A stretch of DNA of 64,000 nucleotides from an uncultured Clostridia bacterium (GTDB taxonomy: Bacteria > Bacillota > Clostridia > UBA1381). Of this stretch, positions 22,322-33,200 are shown one piece after another. How positions within the stretch are numbered: the stretch's first letter is position 1; each line of letters begins with the position of its first letter. The position numbers and the translations under genes were made by a program. Below the pieces are notes generated by a model that did not search any database, was not told where the DNA came from, and saw only the letters and a list, made by a program, of their open reading frames with translations. The DNA lies in assembly GCA_947626135.1 (NCBI GenBank), contig CANQQZ010000002.1, forward strand, positions 89,498 to 153,497, in the 5' to 3' direction.

Positions 22322-23169
22322 TATAGCATCGCCTCCAATCCTGCAATTTGTTCGTCAAGCTCGGCGATCGCCCTGTTATAGTCGTCCTCCTTGGGAGCCG
22401 CGCCGTGCCATGCGGGATTATTTTCCATAAACGATACGTTTTTACCCTTTACCGACTGCATTATAACCGCCGTCGGCTTGCCCTTTGTTGCCTTCGCCTC
22501 GTTTACCGCCGCTTCAAGCTCATTGAAATCATGCGCGTTGCACTTTATCACATGCCAGCCGAATGCCTCGAATTTTTTATCTATCGGCGTCGGGTTCATA
22601 ACCTTCGTTATATCGCCGTCGATCTGCAAGCCGTTGTTGTCGATAAAAATCGTAAAATTGTCAAGCTTGTAATGCGGCGCGAACATCGCCTGCTCCCAGA
22701 CCTGACCCTCTTCAAGCTCGCCGTCGCCTAAGATTGAATATACTCTGTAATCCTTATTGTCAAGCTTCGCCGCAAGAGCCATTCCGCCCGCGACGCACAC
22801 GCCCTGACCGAGCGAGCCCGTTGACATTTCCACGCCCGGTACCTTGCCGAGAACGGGATGTCCCTGTAAAAAGCTCCCGAATTTACGCAGATTCTTCATT
22901 TCCGACGGGTCGAAAAATCCGCGTTCGGCAAGCGTTCCGTAGAGCGCCGGAGCTGTATGACCCTTTGACAGAACGAATCGGTCACGCCCCTCCATGTCAG
23001 GATTCTTAGGGTCGATGTTCAGCACCTCAAAATAGAGATATGTCAAAACATCCGCGATTGAAAGCGAACCGCCGGGATGTCCCGACTGGGCGCTGTACAC
23101 GCCGGTCAAAGCGTGTTTTCGCACCTTGTTTGCTATAATGGATAACTCTGTTATTCTTTTTGCATCCAT
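22321..23169 (-). CDS. Transketolase, N-terminal (TPP-binding) subunit
   Basis: 282 residues carrying the thiamine-diphosphate domain. SAQSGHPGGSLSIADVLTY, the TPP/metal motif GDGELEEGQVWEQAMFA and the region ending DNNGLQIDG are diagnostic. The enzyme needs the C subunit encoded next. A GGAGG precedes the ATG. Upstream on the same strand is mrnC, 29 bases away. Confidence 0.94.
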   Translation of the reverse strand: MDAKRITELSIIANKVRKHALTGVYSAQSGHPGGSLSIADVLTYLYFEVLNIDPKNPDMEGRDRFVLSKGHTAPALYGTLAERGFFDPSEMKNLRKFGSFLQGHPVLGKVPGVEMSTGSLGQGVCVAGGMALAAKLDNKDYRVYSILGDGELEEGQVWEQAMFAPHYKLDNFTIFIDNNGLQIDGDITKVMNPTPIDKKFEAFGWHVIKCNAHDFNELEAAVNEAKATKGKPTAVIMQSVKGKNVSFMENNPAWHGAAPKEDDYNRAIAELDEQIAGLEAML

Positions 23170-23198
23170 TGTGTATTCCTCCGTTTATTTATTTTGCT

Positions 23199-23606
23199 TT
23201 ACGCATTTTTTACATTGTCAGCCGCATGCTCATAGGCAGCCGTCATTATCTCCCGAAGCCTGTCCGATTCGCCGGAAAGGTATAAATAACCTATCAGTGT
23301 CTCAAACCCCGTCGCTCGCCTATAATCGCGCACGTCCGCATTTTTCGGCACGGTCGGCGATTTCGCATTGCGTCCCCGTTTAAAAACGGCTGTTTCGTCA
23401 TCCGTCAGCATATCCAGTATGGCGATTATGCTGCGCGACTGCGCCGATGCCTTTACATATTCTATCGAGCGCACATGCAGCTTATGCGCGGGCATCGTCG
23501 GATGTTCTTCGACGAGGCGCGTCCTGACGTATATTTCATACACCGCGTCGCCCACATATGCAAGCGAGAGCGGCGCTATCTGATTCAGCGATATGTTAAA
23601 TTCCAT
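23199..23606 (-). CDS. mrnC: Mini-ribonuclease 3
   Basis: 135-residue RNase III-like nuclease without the dsRNA-binding domain; matures 23S rRNA in Firmicutes. LAYVGDAVYEIYVRTRL is the catalytic signature. The gene directly follows cysS, its standard neighbour. Length is normal for the family. Confidence 0.93.
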   Translation of the reverse strand: MEFNISLNQIAPLSLAYVGDAVYEIYVRTRLVEEHPTMPAHKLHVRSIEYVKASAQSRSIIAILDMLTDDETAVFKRGRNAKSPTVPKNADVRDYRRATGFETLIGYLYLSGESDRLREIMTAAYEHAADNVKNA

Positions 23607-23625
23607 ATGGCAGTCCCTGATCTGA

Positions 23626-25032
23626 TTATTTAATATAGCTCCATTTTACGCCCGTCGGCGTATCCTTGAGAGCTATGTTCATTTCCTTTAATTTATCGCG
23701 TATCGCGTCGGCTTCCGCCCAGTTTTTCTCAGCGCGCGCCCGCGCCCGGCGCTCGATAAGCTTCTCTATTTCGGCGTCGAGCGATTTGTCCGCTTCCTTC
23801 CGGAACAATCCCAAAACTCCGCCCAATTCTCTTATCAGTCCGAGCGCCTTTTCAACGATTTCCTTTGAATTGTCTCCCCCGTCGGACAGCTCTGTATTCG
23901 CGGCGTAAACGATATCGAAAATCGCCGCGACAGCGTCGGCGGTATTCAAATCATCCTCCATCGCCGCAATAAATTTTTCACGGTATCCGTCAAGCCTTTT
24001 AGAGAGAGAGCTTTCCTTTTCGTTCATAGCCCTGTCAGCCGCGCTGCCGAGCAGAAACTCAAGATTATCTATGCACGTATATACGCGCTCGACAGCCGAT
24101 TTTGCCTGCTCCATGAGCTCATCGGAAAAATTGACCGGACTTCTGTAATGCGCCGACAGCATAAAAAATCTTATGATCTCGCCGTCATATTTTTTCCGTA
24201 TATCGCGGACGGTAAAGAAATTACCGAGCGACTTGCTCATTTTTTTGCCGTCGAGGTTTATATATCCGTTATGCATCCAATATTTCGCGAACGCGCAGCC
24301 GTTGGCGCATTCCGACTGAGCAATCTCATTCTCATGGTGCGGGAAAATCAAATCCCCGCCTCCGGCGTGGATATCAATCGTGTCGCCGAGATATTTTTTC
24401 GCCATTGCCGAGCATTCGATATGCCATCCGGGGCGTCCCATGCCCCACGGGCTTTTCCACGCGGGCTCGCCGGGCTTCTGCTTTTTCCACAGCGCGAAAT
24501 CCACGGGATCGCGTTTTTCCTCGCCGACCTCTATCCTCGCGCCCGCCTCCAGATCCTCGAGCGGCTGCTTTGACAGCTTGCCGTATTCACGGAATTTTTT
24601 TGTCTCAAAATACACATTTCCATCCACATTATACGCGTATCCCTTATCCTCGAGTGCCTTTACCAAATCTATAATCGCGCCGATATTATCCGTCGCCTTC
24701 GGATGAATTGTCGCGGGGCGTATGCCGAGCGCGGCGGCGTCGTCGAAATATTCCGCCATAAAGCGCTCTCCGAGCTCCTTAACGGTAATGCCCTCGGCGT
24801 TGGCGCGGTTAATCATTTTATCGTCCACATCGGTGAAATTCTGCACAAAGCTCACCTTGTACCCCGCAAACTCAAGGTATCGGCGGAGCGTGTCGAACAC
24901 TATCGCCGGACGCGCGTTGCCGATATGGATATAATCATATACCGTCGGACCGCACGCGTATATTCTGACCTCGCCCTCATGCACGGGGACAAGCTCCTCC
25001 TTTTTGCGCGTCATCGTGTTATATATTTTCAT
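23626..25032 (-). CDS. cysS: Cysteinyl-tRNA synthetase
   Basis: 468-residue class I synthetase. [17 protein letters not shown] contains the first zinc Cys and the HIGH motif as HIGN. The zinc site continues at HIECSAMA and [10 protein letters not shown], and KMSKSLGNF is the KMSKS motif. No T-box leader is visible: only about 36 bases lie between start codon and promoter. It leads the operon that ends with the transketolase and lipoprotein genes. Confidence 0.97.
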   Translation of the reverse strand: MKIYNTMTRKKEELVPVHEGEVRIYACGPTVYDYIHIGNARPAIVFDTLRRYLEFAGYKVSFVQNFTDVDDKMINRANAEGITVKELGERFMAEYFDDAAALGIRPATIHPKATDNIGAIIDLVKALEDKGYAYNVDGNVYFETKKFREYGKLSKQPLEDLEAGARIEVGEEKRDPVDFALWKKQKPGEPAWKSPWGMGRPGWHIECSAMAKKYLGDTIDIHAGGGDLIFPHHENEIAQSECANGCAFAKYWMHNGYINLDGKKMSKSLGNFFTVRDIRKKYDGEIIRFFMLSAHYRSPVNFSDELMEQAKSAVERVYTCIDNLEFLLGSAADRAMNEKESSLSKRLDGYREKFIAAMEDDLNTADAVAAIFDIVYAANTELSDGGDNSKEIVEKALGLIRELGGVLGLFRKEADKSLDAEIEKLIERRARARAEKNWAEADAIRDKLKEMNIALKDTPTGVKWSYIK

Positions 25033-25067
25033 AATGCATTTTCCTTACTTTACATGTTTCTTTTTCC

Positions 25068-25096
25068 ATTATAACGCAAACCGCGCGGAATAGCAA
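25068..25096 (-). promoter_or_regulatory. Promoter of the cysS operon
   Basis: Minus strand TTGCTA (25091-25096), 17-base spacer, TATAAT (25068-25073). The spacer contains a CCGCGCGG palindrome. Confidence 0.72.
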
Positions 25097-25104
25097 CAAT
25101 TATT

Positions 25105-25986
25105 TTAATTTTTTCCGCGCGCGAAATTGCATATTCTAATCAGCGCGCGCCTGCCCTCGGGGAACGCGGACGAAACAGCCCAGTCGTGGCACATGCCCTC
25201 GCCCCGGTGGATCTCGACGGGCGCCGATTTTCTTATATTGGCGGCGAGGGCGTCCATATGCGGCGCGAACATTTCGTTTGTGCCGTAATAGAGCACAACG
25301 GGCGGGAATCCGGTATAGTCGATATATTCGGCGTTGATATCGGGGCTGTCGAGGGGGATCCCCCTGCCCCAGTATTTGCCGACGATATCTATCACGCGCT
25401 CGGACAAAATCACGTCGCCGCGCCGCGCCTCCCTCGACTCGTCGTCCTGTTTATCCACGCCGGTAACGGGCGAAATAAGCACAGCGCCGCGAGGCTTACT
25501 GTCGGTGAGACTGATTATCCTCGCGGCTAAAAGCGCGCCCGCGCTGTCGCCGATGACGGTGATATTTTTTTCGCCGCGCCCGGGAACGGATCGCTCGTAA
25601 AGCTTTACAGCCCATTGCGCGCTGTAACGGGCGTCGGACGCGGGCGCGAGCGGATAAAGCGGAAAAATGAGCTCCGTTCCCGCGCGCTTTACGATATTCG
25701 CCGCCATTTTATAATGGAGCCTTGTCGGCGCGAACAGACCGCCGCCGCCGTGAAGGAAAAAGACGGTTTTATCGGGCTTTTCTCCCCGCGGCTTTATATA
25801 AAAAACCGGTCTGCCGAGGAATTCGGACCGCTCCGTGTCGAATTCGCGGTAAAAGTTCTCCGGCAAATCCCGCGGGTGCTGCGTTTTCCGCAGAAAATCG
25901 AGGAATTCCTCCTCGGGCATATCGTAAAAATGCTTTGCGCCAACCGCGCGGATTGCCGCATCAAAAAATTTATATATTACACTCAT
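25105..25986 (-). CDS. Alpha/beta hydrolase, hormone-sensitive-lipase-like esterase
   Basis: 293-residue esterase of the HSL (alpha/beta-hydrolase fold 3) group. The oxyanion loop is FFLHGGGGLF. The nucleophile is the Ser of VIGDSAGALL; the catalytic His is in GMCHDWAV and an acid residue precedes it. No signal peptide. The substrate is unknown; deacetylation of imported, acetylated oligosaccharides would suit the neighbourhood but is inference. Confidence 0.85.
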   Translation of the reverse strand: MSVIYKFFDAAIRAVGAKHFYDMPEEEFLDFLRKTQHPRDLPENFYREFDTERSEFLGRPVFYIKPRGEKPDKTVFFLHGGGGLFAPTRLHYKMAANIVKRAGTELIFPLYPLAPASDARYSAQWAVKLYERSVPGRGEKNITVIGDSAGALLAARIISLTDSKPRGAVLISPVTGVDKQDDESREARRGDVILSERVIDIVGKYWGRGIPLDSPDINAEYIDYTGFPPVVLYYGTNEMFAPHMDALAANIRKSAPVEIHRGEGMCHDWAVSSAFPEGRRALIRICNFARGKN

Positions 25987-26032
25987 GGTGTCACCTCGCG
26001 GATATTATACAGCCCGCGCCCGGGTTTGTCAA

Positions 26033-26065
26033 GACAAAAACAAGCAGGGCTTTCGCCCCGCCTGT
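26033..26065 (-). terminator. Terminator of the SGNH esterase gene
   Basis: Inverted repeat 26040-26050 and 26055-26065 with a 4-base loop. On the minus strand the stem pairs fully when two G-U pairs are allowed, followed by TTTTGTC, so it serves the large esterase gene ending at 26104. Confidence 0.72.
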
Positions 26066-26103
26066 TTTTTTTATTATTGACCGATTAAAATTTCATCAAC
26101 CGA

Positions 26104-29100
26104 TTATTCGGGCATATGCTCATCCGCAGACCAGAGATAATCTTGGCTGCCGTTCTTGATTTCTCCAAGGCACTTATAGATGTACTCTGTAGTCCACTTT
26201 GCGAGAGGAGCCTTATAGTGGTTATGGTCTACATACCAGCTCTGAACAAGCGCGATAGGAGTCAAGCTTGCATCATAGTCTGTACCATGCTCACTGTTGT
26301 ACGCCGCGATTCCCTTGCTGTCTATCTCATTGAAGAATTTATCCGCCTCATATCCAAGCTCGATAATATTCAGATTTTTCTCTTTAGCAATCAATCTGAG
26401 TGTATCGTTCTGCTGGTCGCCGCCTCTGTTGCAGACAAATCTTGAACCGGCTTCCGCTCCCGGCTTATAGTTGCCTTCGCCTTTGCCTACAGGTCCCTGA
26501 GGCGTATGCGTTACTATTATCGGAATTCCGCCTCTATCCATGATAGCCTGAACACAATACTCCTGCATTATTGTGCGATATGAAACGCCTTCGTTCGTCT
26601 CCTTGGAGTTGATACCCATATTAACGGTTACATAGTCGCCCGGGCAAACCGCAAGCAGTACATTTTCAATTCTGCCCTGATTATAATAGCTTACGGAATC
26701 GCGTCCCGCCATACCATGATTATAGAAGGTGTTAAATCCTTCGGGAGCACTCACCGTAGAAGCATAATTGCCCCACGACTGCGCGCCGTCCGCCGCATTG
26801 TTCGTCGTAGAATCACCGATTGCATATATGTCGGGATTATCCTCATGATTGCTCTTTGCCGGCGCCTGCTTGATCTCAATGCTCGTAAGCGTTGTCTCAG
26901 TCCCGGCCGGTTTTCCTTCCGCCGTCAAAACCTGCGGGAACGTCAAATCAAGTATGCCGTCCGCCACAGCTACGTTAAATTGAGCTGCCGGATTCTTGGA
27001 AATTCCCGTAGACGCCTTAACTTCCTCAATAACCTCGGACGTTACAGACGCCGCGCTCGTCTTAACCGTTACCTGATAATTTCCTTTCGGAACGGCAACC
27101 TTAAATGTATACGCTTCAGTCGCGGAAACATTCGCCGCATTTTCCGTAAGCATACTGGGATCCTTGAAGCCGTATCCGATCTTGTCGGTATACGCATCCG
27201 CCTTTCCAACCTTTGTCATTCCCGAAGCCTCATAAGGATCATCGGAGCCGAACTGGAAGGATAATCCGTGAATATTTACCTTTGCCTTTGCGGTAAGCGT
27301 TTCCTGTTCACTGTCTGTACCTTCAACCGTAGTGGTAGCTTTTACGTAAACGATCTTCGACGGAGCTCCTGCCTTAACCGTTATCTTATGCGATGACTGG
27401 TCGAAGGTAATGTTCTCGTTATCGATCGGCTCATCGTTGCTGTCTACCAGCGAATAGGTTATTTCAGCGCCCGCAATATCCGCGCCGTCCTTATTCTTAG
27501 CGGCAGCCTTAAATTCATCCGTTACAACCTCTTCCGCAAACGGTATTGTAACGCTTGCTGTCGATTGCTGGAAGGCAAGCGTGTTTCCTGATGTTGACAG
27601 GAATATTTCCTTAGACGCTCTTGCCGAGCCGTATGACGCCGTTACCGTAATCGTTCCGGCGGACGCCGTTGACGGTACCTTCAGATTTGCCGTCTGACCA
27701 TCCGCAGAAGGTGTGATTTCCACATCTTCGGGCGCGTCCTCCACGGTCCATGTCAGCTTTCCGGTCATTTCATTGTCATCCACGTCAAACAGCTGCGCCG
27801 TAATTTCCTCTGTTGTACTTGCCGTCTCCGGAACAGAAACCGTTTCCGGCGCTGTGACGGTTATATTCTTTTCAGTCGGATAATATACTTTAAAGCTTGC
27901 AACGTCAAACGGGAAGGCGTCATACAGCGCGATAAGCGCCTGCGCGTTTTCGTTGTAGCCCGCCAGCAGATCAACCGACCCGTCTGTTTCGCCTATTTTT
28001 ACTCCCGAGGAATTATAAGCCTTTACCCACGCCTTGTTTGTGCTTTCATCGGCGGAAATAACGAGTCTTACCCATTTGTCTTCGCCGACGCCGGAAAGAG
28101 TCACCGTCGTATTGTTAAATGTCAGCGTGTCTCCGGCAAGCTTAGCTGTCCATGACGCCTTCGAGTCGGTATTGTTGGGCGATTTTACGTAATGTCCGAT
28201 CGTGCCGCCGTTTGTTCTTATTGTGGTATCAACGATATACTGCTCGGGCTGATCGCCAAGACTATACTGACCGACTGTTGTACCGCCTCCGCCGTTGGAC
28301 GCCATACGCAAATATTTCGTTCCGTCCTCGTCCTGCTCGAGCGTAAGGGATCTCAAGCCGTTAGAGCCCTCGGACGCCCACTTGCCAAGAACCAGGTCCT
28401 GACCTCCGTTCGCAGCCTGATATCCTACAACGCAGTCCATATAATCATTCATTGTATCAGGATATCCCTGCTCGGGAGCAATGTTAACAGCTTCGCCGCT
28501 CGCGCCTATTACGGCGAACGGCGTTCTGATTTCCTGTTCGAAATCGTTTCCGTTCTTTTTATATGTTCCCTTTACGCGAATCTCACCGAACCAGTTCGAA
28601 ACTCCGTTTCTTACGTTAAAGTATCCGGAGCTCGCGCCTGTGGCTCCGTCGGCATCGGGCATTTTACCGGCGAATGTGTTGAGCGCGTCCGTCGGTCTGT
28701 CCTTTGTGAGGGAAATATATCCGTCCTCTCCGACAAGACCGAACTTAGTCCATTCAAAATCAACCTTGTCGGTAACATCATGTCCGTAAATACCGTTAGC
28801 CTTTACCGTTACCGGGGTTGATTCAAAGTCTTCGGGCTGATTAATTTTCTTATTAATCGGCGATGAAAATACTATATCGTTAACCGGCTCGTCTTCAAGC
28901 ACTTCGCCAAATACGTCATTTTCGTTGGTTTTGCGTATCATAATGTTATCTATACTATGAACGCTGTTTTTACGACCCGAATATGCAAATATTCCCTTTA
29001 CATCCGCGGCGCCTCTTACCGGAACCACCTTCTTATCGAGGATCGGCGCAGCCTGACCGCTCTGCGTTATGGTAACTGTTGAGAGCAGCTGCGTTTTATC

Positions 29101-30144
29101 AACATAAACAGTGTAATGGCACCATTTTTCCGCCGGAACTGTTACCGTTGCCGACGAAATACCGTTCATTGTGGCATTGGTCGTAGTAGTTATAGTGTTA
29201 AGACTGAATATATAATTGGTATTTACCGCAGCGTTGGCACTGCTTCCTCCCGGCGCGGCGCCTGTCAGAAACGCAAGCTGAGAACCGTCCTGATTGCTCG
29301 CCTTGTATGCGTAATCAAACTCCACAACATACTGGTCGGGAAGCGTAAGCTCTCCGAATTCGGTATGCGCGCTTCTGCTGTTGTTGTCTCCGCATGTATA
29401 CTGCGCGTATTTCGTATTATTTGTGCCTAAGGTTATTCCGTCCTCATAAGATGTCGACGCCCACATAGTCTTTAAGGCGGCGGTATTCTCAACGCTCTCA
29501 TAATCCTGCGAATAAATTATATCCTCGGGATTTATGGTCGGCACCGTCGTCTCTTCGGGCTCTCCCGTCGCTGCCGGGGAGGTCGTTGCCTCGGGCTCTC
29601 CCGTTTCCTCAGGCGCTCCCGTTTCCTCGGGCGCTCCCGTTTCCTCAGGCGCTCCCGTTTCCTCGGGCGCTCCCGTTTCCTCGGGCGCTCCCGTTACGCT
29701 CGGAGAGGGCGGAGCAACCGTGCCGCTATACTCCAACGGCTTTATAACGGGCTTCATGCCGTCCCAGAGATACATTCTATATGTACTGCCCGCATATAAC
29801 GTTTTGTTAAACTCAATATTTTGAAGAGCGCCCTCCTTGGGCAGAACTCTTCCCGCGTCGAACACAGACGCGTCCATAAGTCTGCCTGCCGAATCGAATT
29901 CGGCAAAAATAAGCAACGGATTCCATGTGTCTTCCACTTCGTCAAGATTGTCATTCTTCGAAGCGCTCACATGAAAGTGAGTAGAATCCGTACCGTCCGT
30001 CTTTGTGACACTGACGGAATAGTTTCCTCCATCGAGCAGGTCTACCGGTTCATTATCGGCAAGAGCCGGAACCGCTCCGATGAAGGTACTCGCAGAAATT
30101 GACAGCGCGGTTACCAGCGCTAAAAATTTCTTAGAACTTTTCAT
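26104..30144 (-). CDS. Secreted multidomain SGNH esterase, rhamnogalacturonan acetylesterase-like
   Basis: 1346 residues. A signal peptide (about 1-29) is followed by a short beta domain and a Pro/Glu/Thr linker of TGAPEE repeats (about 148-191). A laminin-G-like sandwich (about 205-400) follows, then a second beta region with another LamG-like part (about 430-760). Ig-like modules (about 770-960) lead to a beta domain typical of the front of CE12 enzymes (about 975-1095). The SGNH domain (about 1100-1346) has Ser in IGDSTTNN, Gly in GMAGRDS, Asn in NMGINSKE and the Asp/His pair in YVDHNHYK. It removes acetyl groups from pectin, by family. No SLH domain or sortase signal was seen. Confidence 0.85.
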   Translation of the reverse strand: MKSSKKFLALVTALSISASTFIGAVPALADNEPVDLLDGGNYSVSVTKTDGTDSTHFHVSASKNDNLDEVEDTWNPLLIFAEFDSAGRLMDASVFDAGRVLPKEGALQNIEFNKTLYAGSTYRMYLWDGMKPVIKPLEYSGTVAPPSPSVTGAPEETGAPEETGAPEETGAPEETGAPEETGEPEATTSPAATGEPEETTVPTINPEDIIYSQDYESVENTAALKTMWASTSYEDGITLGTNNTKYAQYTCGDNNSRSAHTEFGELTLPDQYVVEFDYAYKASNQDGSQLAFLTGAAPGGSSANAAVNTNYIFSLNTITTTTNATMNGISSATVTVPAEKWCHYTVYVDKTQLLSTVTITQSGQAAPILDKKVVPVRGAADVKGIFAYSGRKNSVHSIDNIMIRKTNENDVFGEVLEDEPVNDIVFSSPINKKINQPEDFESTPVTVKANGIYGHDVTDKVDFEWTKFGLVGEDGYISLTKDRPTDALNTFAGKMPDADGATGASSGYFNVRNGVSNWFGEIRVKGTYKKNGNDFEQEIRTPFAVIGASGEAVNIAPEQGYPDTMNDYMDCVVGYQAANGGQDLVLGKWASEGSNGLRSLTLEQDEDGTKYLRMASNGGGGTTVGQYSLGDQPEQYIVDTTIRTNGGTIGHYVKSPNNTDSKASWTAKLAGDTLTFNNTTVTLSGVGEDKWVRLVISADESTNKAWVKAYNSSGVKIGETDGSVDLLAGYNENAQALIALYDAFPFDVASFKVYYPTEKNITVTAPETVSVPETASTTEEITAQLFDVDDNEMTGKLTWTVEDAPEDVEITPSADGQTANLKVPSTASAGTITVTASYGSARASKEIFLSTSGNTLAFQQSTASVTIPFAEEVVTDEFKAAAKNKDGADIAGAEITYSLVDSNDEPIDNENITFDQSSHKITVKAGAPSKIVYVKATTTVEGTDSEQETLTAKAKVNIHGLSFQFGSDDPYEASGMTKVGKADAYTDKIGYGFKDPSMLTENAANVSATEAYTFKVAVPKGNYQVTVKTSAASVTSEVIEEVKASTGISKNPAAQFNVAVADGILDLTFPQVLTAEGKPAGTETTLTSIEIKQAPAKSNHEDNPDIYAIGDSTTNNAADGAQSWGNYASTVSAPEGFNTFYNHGMAGRDSVSYYNQGRIENVLLAVCPGDYVTVNMGINSKETNEGVSYRTIMQEYCVQAIMDRGGIPIIVTHTPQGPVGKGEGNYKPGAEAGSRFVCNRGGDQQNDTLRLIAKEKNLNIIELGYEADKFFNEIDSKGIAAYNSEHGTDYDASLTPIALVQSWYVDHNHYKAPLAKWTTEYIYKCLGEIKNGSQDYLWSADEHMPE
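29570..29700. repeat. 18-bp tandem repeat coding for a TGAPEE linker
   Basis: About six copies of an 18-base unit (of the form CCCGTTTCCTCGGGCGCT on the plus strand) encode the hexapeptide TGAPEE in the large SGNH esterase. The unit is a multiple of three, so copy-number change keeps the frame and only alters linker length. Confidence 0.85.
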
Positions 30145-30187
30145 CTTTTAATCTCCTCCCTCTTTTTTTGATTAAAATAAATCATAG

Positions 30188-30225
30188 AATATGTTAATTG
30201 TAACATATTTTTTTATATTTGTACA
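30188..30225 (-). promoter_or_regulatory. Promoter and dyad of the SGNH esterase gene
   Basis: Minus strand TGTACA (30220-30225), 17-base spacer, TACAAT (30197-30202). A 9-bp dyad, AATATGTTA (30188-30196) and TAACATATT (30201-30209), spans the -10 element and would suit a repressor operator. Confidence 0.65.
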
Positions 30226-30240
30226 GACTTTTTTTGCAAT

Positions 30241-33200
30241 TTACACAATTTTTTTTGAACGAATGCGCGTTTCGTATTCCAAATCCGTCAGCCCCTGGTG
30301 AGCCGCGTCCGCATCAAGCCCGACGGCTATATATTTTTCCGCTTTTTCGTAATCGCCCTTGCCGTAATAGCCGAGCGCCGCCATATACGCGCAGTGGGCG
30401 CGGTTTTTCGCGTTCATATCCGCGTCGAATACCTCGAAATCCGGAAGCGACACGGCGAAATAATCTATCTTCATCTCATCGTCAATATGCTGCTCGCCGT
30501 AGTCTATAAGGCGGTTAAACATGCCCGCCGCCGTCTTGTCATGCCCCAGGCGGCGGTGCGCCATCGCGCGGAAAAAGTACATTTGCGGAGGCGTGTCGTT
30601 ATAATACGCCGCCGCGGTCAAATCGTCCGCGCCCCGCGACGCAAGCTCAAAATATTTGTTTGACATGATAAGGTCAATGTCCCTGTACGCGAGCCCCAAA
30701 TGATAATACACGTCATTGTCGCGCGCGGTCGCAAGCTTGCCTTCGCCCAGATTTTCCGGGTATACGAGCGCGTCGAGAAGATAGCCTATCGCGCCCTCGT
30801 AATCCTGCTTTGCGCGGCATTCCTCCGCAAGTCCGATGTTCGCGCGCCGGTACTGCGCCGTGATCCTGCCTTCGCCTCCCTCCCACGGATGGAACCGGCG
30901 TATGCGCATACCCTTGTACGACATGTCAAAATGGCGCTCTAAGTTCAGCAGCGTCATGAACTCCACATACATATCGTCGCGCTGCTCCACGATTTCATGA
31001 TTGTCAGCCATGTCGCGCAGCCGTTTTTTCGGATTCTCGTTCATGCGCTTTTTGAGCAAATCGTATTCGTAGTATATGCGCGCGTCGCCGGGGGCTTTGC
31101 GCGCCGCCTTCATCATATGCGACATAGCCGTGTCGGCGGCACCGAGACGGTTGTAATACGCAATCGCAAGATTGCGGTGCGCCGCGGCGCTGTTCCCGCC
31201 CCGCTCCTCGAGCAGCTTTACGGACGTTTCCCAGCATGAGACAGCCTTGTCCGTCAGGCCCTTGTCGTAATACAGGCAGCCCAGCAGATACGGCGCGTTC
31301 GCGTCGCCGGGGTTGTGCTCGGAAGCGTAGCTCAGTATCCTTATTTCCTCGAGACGGTTCGGGAAGCACATCGAAACATCGCCCGCCGCCGCAATCTCAA
31401 GGTTTTCCTCGCTGTTGGAATAGAACGCTATGTAATAATTGAGCAGCGGATTATCCGATTCCGAAATTATCGCGAGGACCTTAGCCGCCTCCTCGAATAA
31501 TCCGAATTCGTAGTAATTGAGCGACAGCTCTATATAATTCTGCACATCCCCGCGCATAATCGTCGTAAGCTCGTTTAATATCATAAAATCGTCCGTCAGC
31601 CTGTACAGCTCGTAGCGCGAGCCGAAGTCGAGCGGGTCTATGAGCACGGTTTCATAAGCCGTGCGCTCCGCGTCCTCCGTCCGTCCCATAAGCCGCAGCA
31701 GCGTCGTTTTTAAATTGCGCGCCTTTAAATTGCGCGTGCCGCGCGACAGCGACATCTCCGCGAACCGAAGCGCCTCGTCCAGCTCCTCCGCGCCCGCGCA
31801 CATGCACGCGAGCTGATAATACGCCCTGTCCTTCATGTTCGCGTCCCACGACGCCTTGTAAAACGCGTCGAACGCTTCGGAATACCGGGCGGTTTTCTTG
31901 AGCACAAGCCCGAGATTATAATAAGGCTCGCAGTTATACGGATTCGGGTTTTTCCATGTCGATTTTTTTATCGCCGCGCGAAAATGCTCCTCCGCCTCGT
32001 CAAACCGCGCGTTGTGATACAGAAATTTCCCGTAGCCGTTATTAAGACGCATATCGGTCGGGTCGCGGCGTAATCCTTCTGTATAATACGGCTCCGGAGA
32101 ATACGTCGCGTGACGGTACTGCTCCAGGTGGACCGCCGTAAGATACAGCTCCTCCAGCGATTGTATGTCCTCCGGCGCGGCAGCCGCCTCCGCCGGAGCC
32201 GGGGTTTTGATAATATCGTCATTTATGTCCGGAGTATATGAAACGAGCGTTTTTCCGTCCGCGTCCCTGACGCTCAGAGTTAAATCGCCGATTGTTTCCT
32301 CGGAAATTTCCGACTCTATTTTATACGCCTTTTCCGGAGACAGCTCCTTCACGACCGATACGTATTCGTTAATGGCTCCCTTCAGAGATATCGTAACCTC
32401 CATCGGGCTTGTTACGTATACCCACGCCGCAGCCCTCCCGCCGTCCGCTTCAAGATTGATAACCACGTCCTTTGTCGCGTTTTTGACCTCGCCGACCGCC
32501 TTATACGGCATGAAATACTGCGTGAACGTCTTTTCCTCATATGGCGCGAGAAACGTGAAATCCGGCTGATTATCCGTGAACACGCCCGTCATAAGCTCAA
32601 TATACGGTCCGTTCTCATCCGTGAGATTCCTGTCCCACGCCTTTCCGAAATCGCCGCTGCCCCATGTCCATTGCTTTTTTCCCGGCGCTATCCTGTGCTC
32701 CGCGACATGCAGCAGTCCCGCCTGAACGCCGTAGTCATAGTTTCCTATAAAATCATAGTCGCTGTGATACGCCATGTATGACGTCGGCACGGGAATATTT
32801 TTATATCTCGAAATATCCACGCCCTCGCTGTAATCCATGTTATAATATACTCCTGTGGCAACGGGGAACTTGGATACGGCTCTCTTTCCGTGATCCATGA
32901 CAGCATGAACGTCCGGCGGAAATACGGACTTTGTGTTGTCATTCACCGCGACCGCCGGGTTTGCCCACCACAAAAACGTCTGCGTGCGGTCGGTGGGATT
33001 ATAAAGCTGACCGTGTACTTCCAGATACGCGCAGCCCGGTCTCAGGGTGAAGCCCGCCATGCCCTTGGTATGATACATTTTTTCAACCTCTCCGCACCAT
33101 ACCGTGGCGGAGCCGTCCTCGTTTTCGTCTATGGTGAAATCCACCGGGTCAAATGTCGACGGACGGTGATGCTGCGGCCAGTTAAACTCTATGCCGCCCG

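Noticed and set aside
25033..25104. T-box riboswitch before cysS
   Set aside because: The space between promoter and start is only about 36 bases, too short for a T-box.
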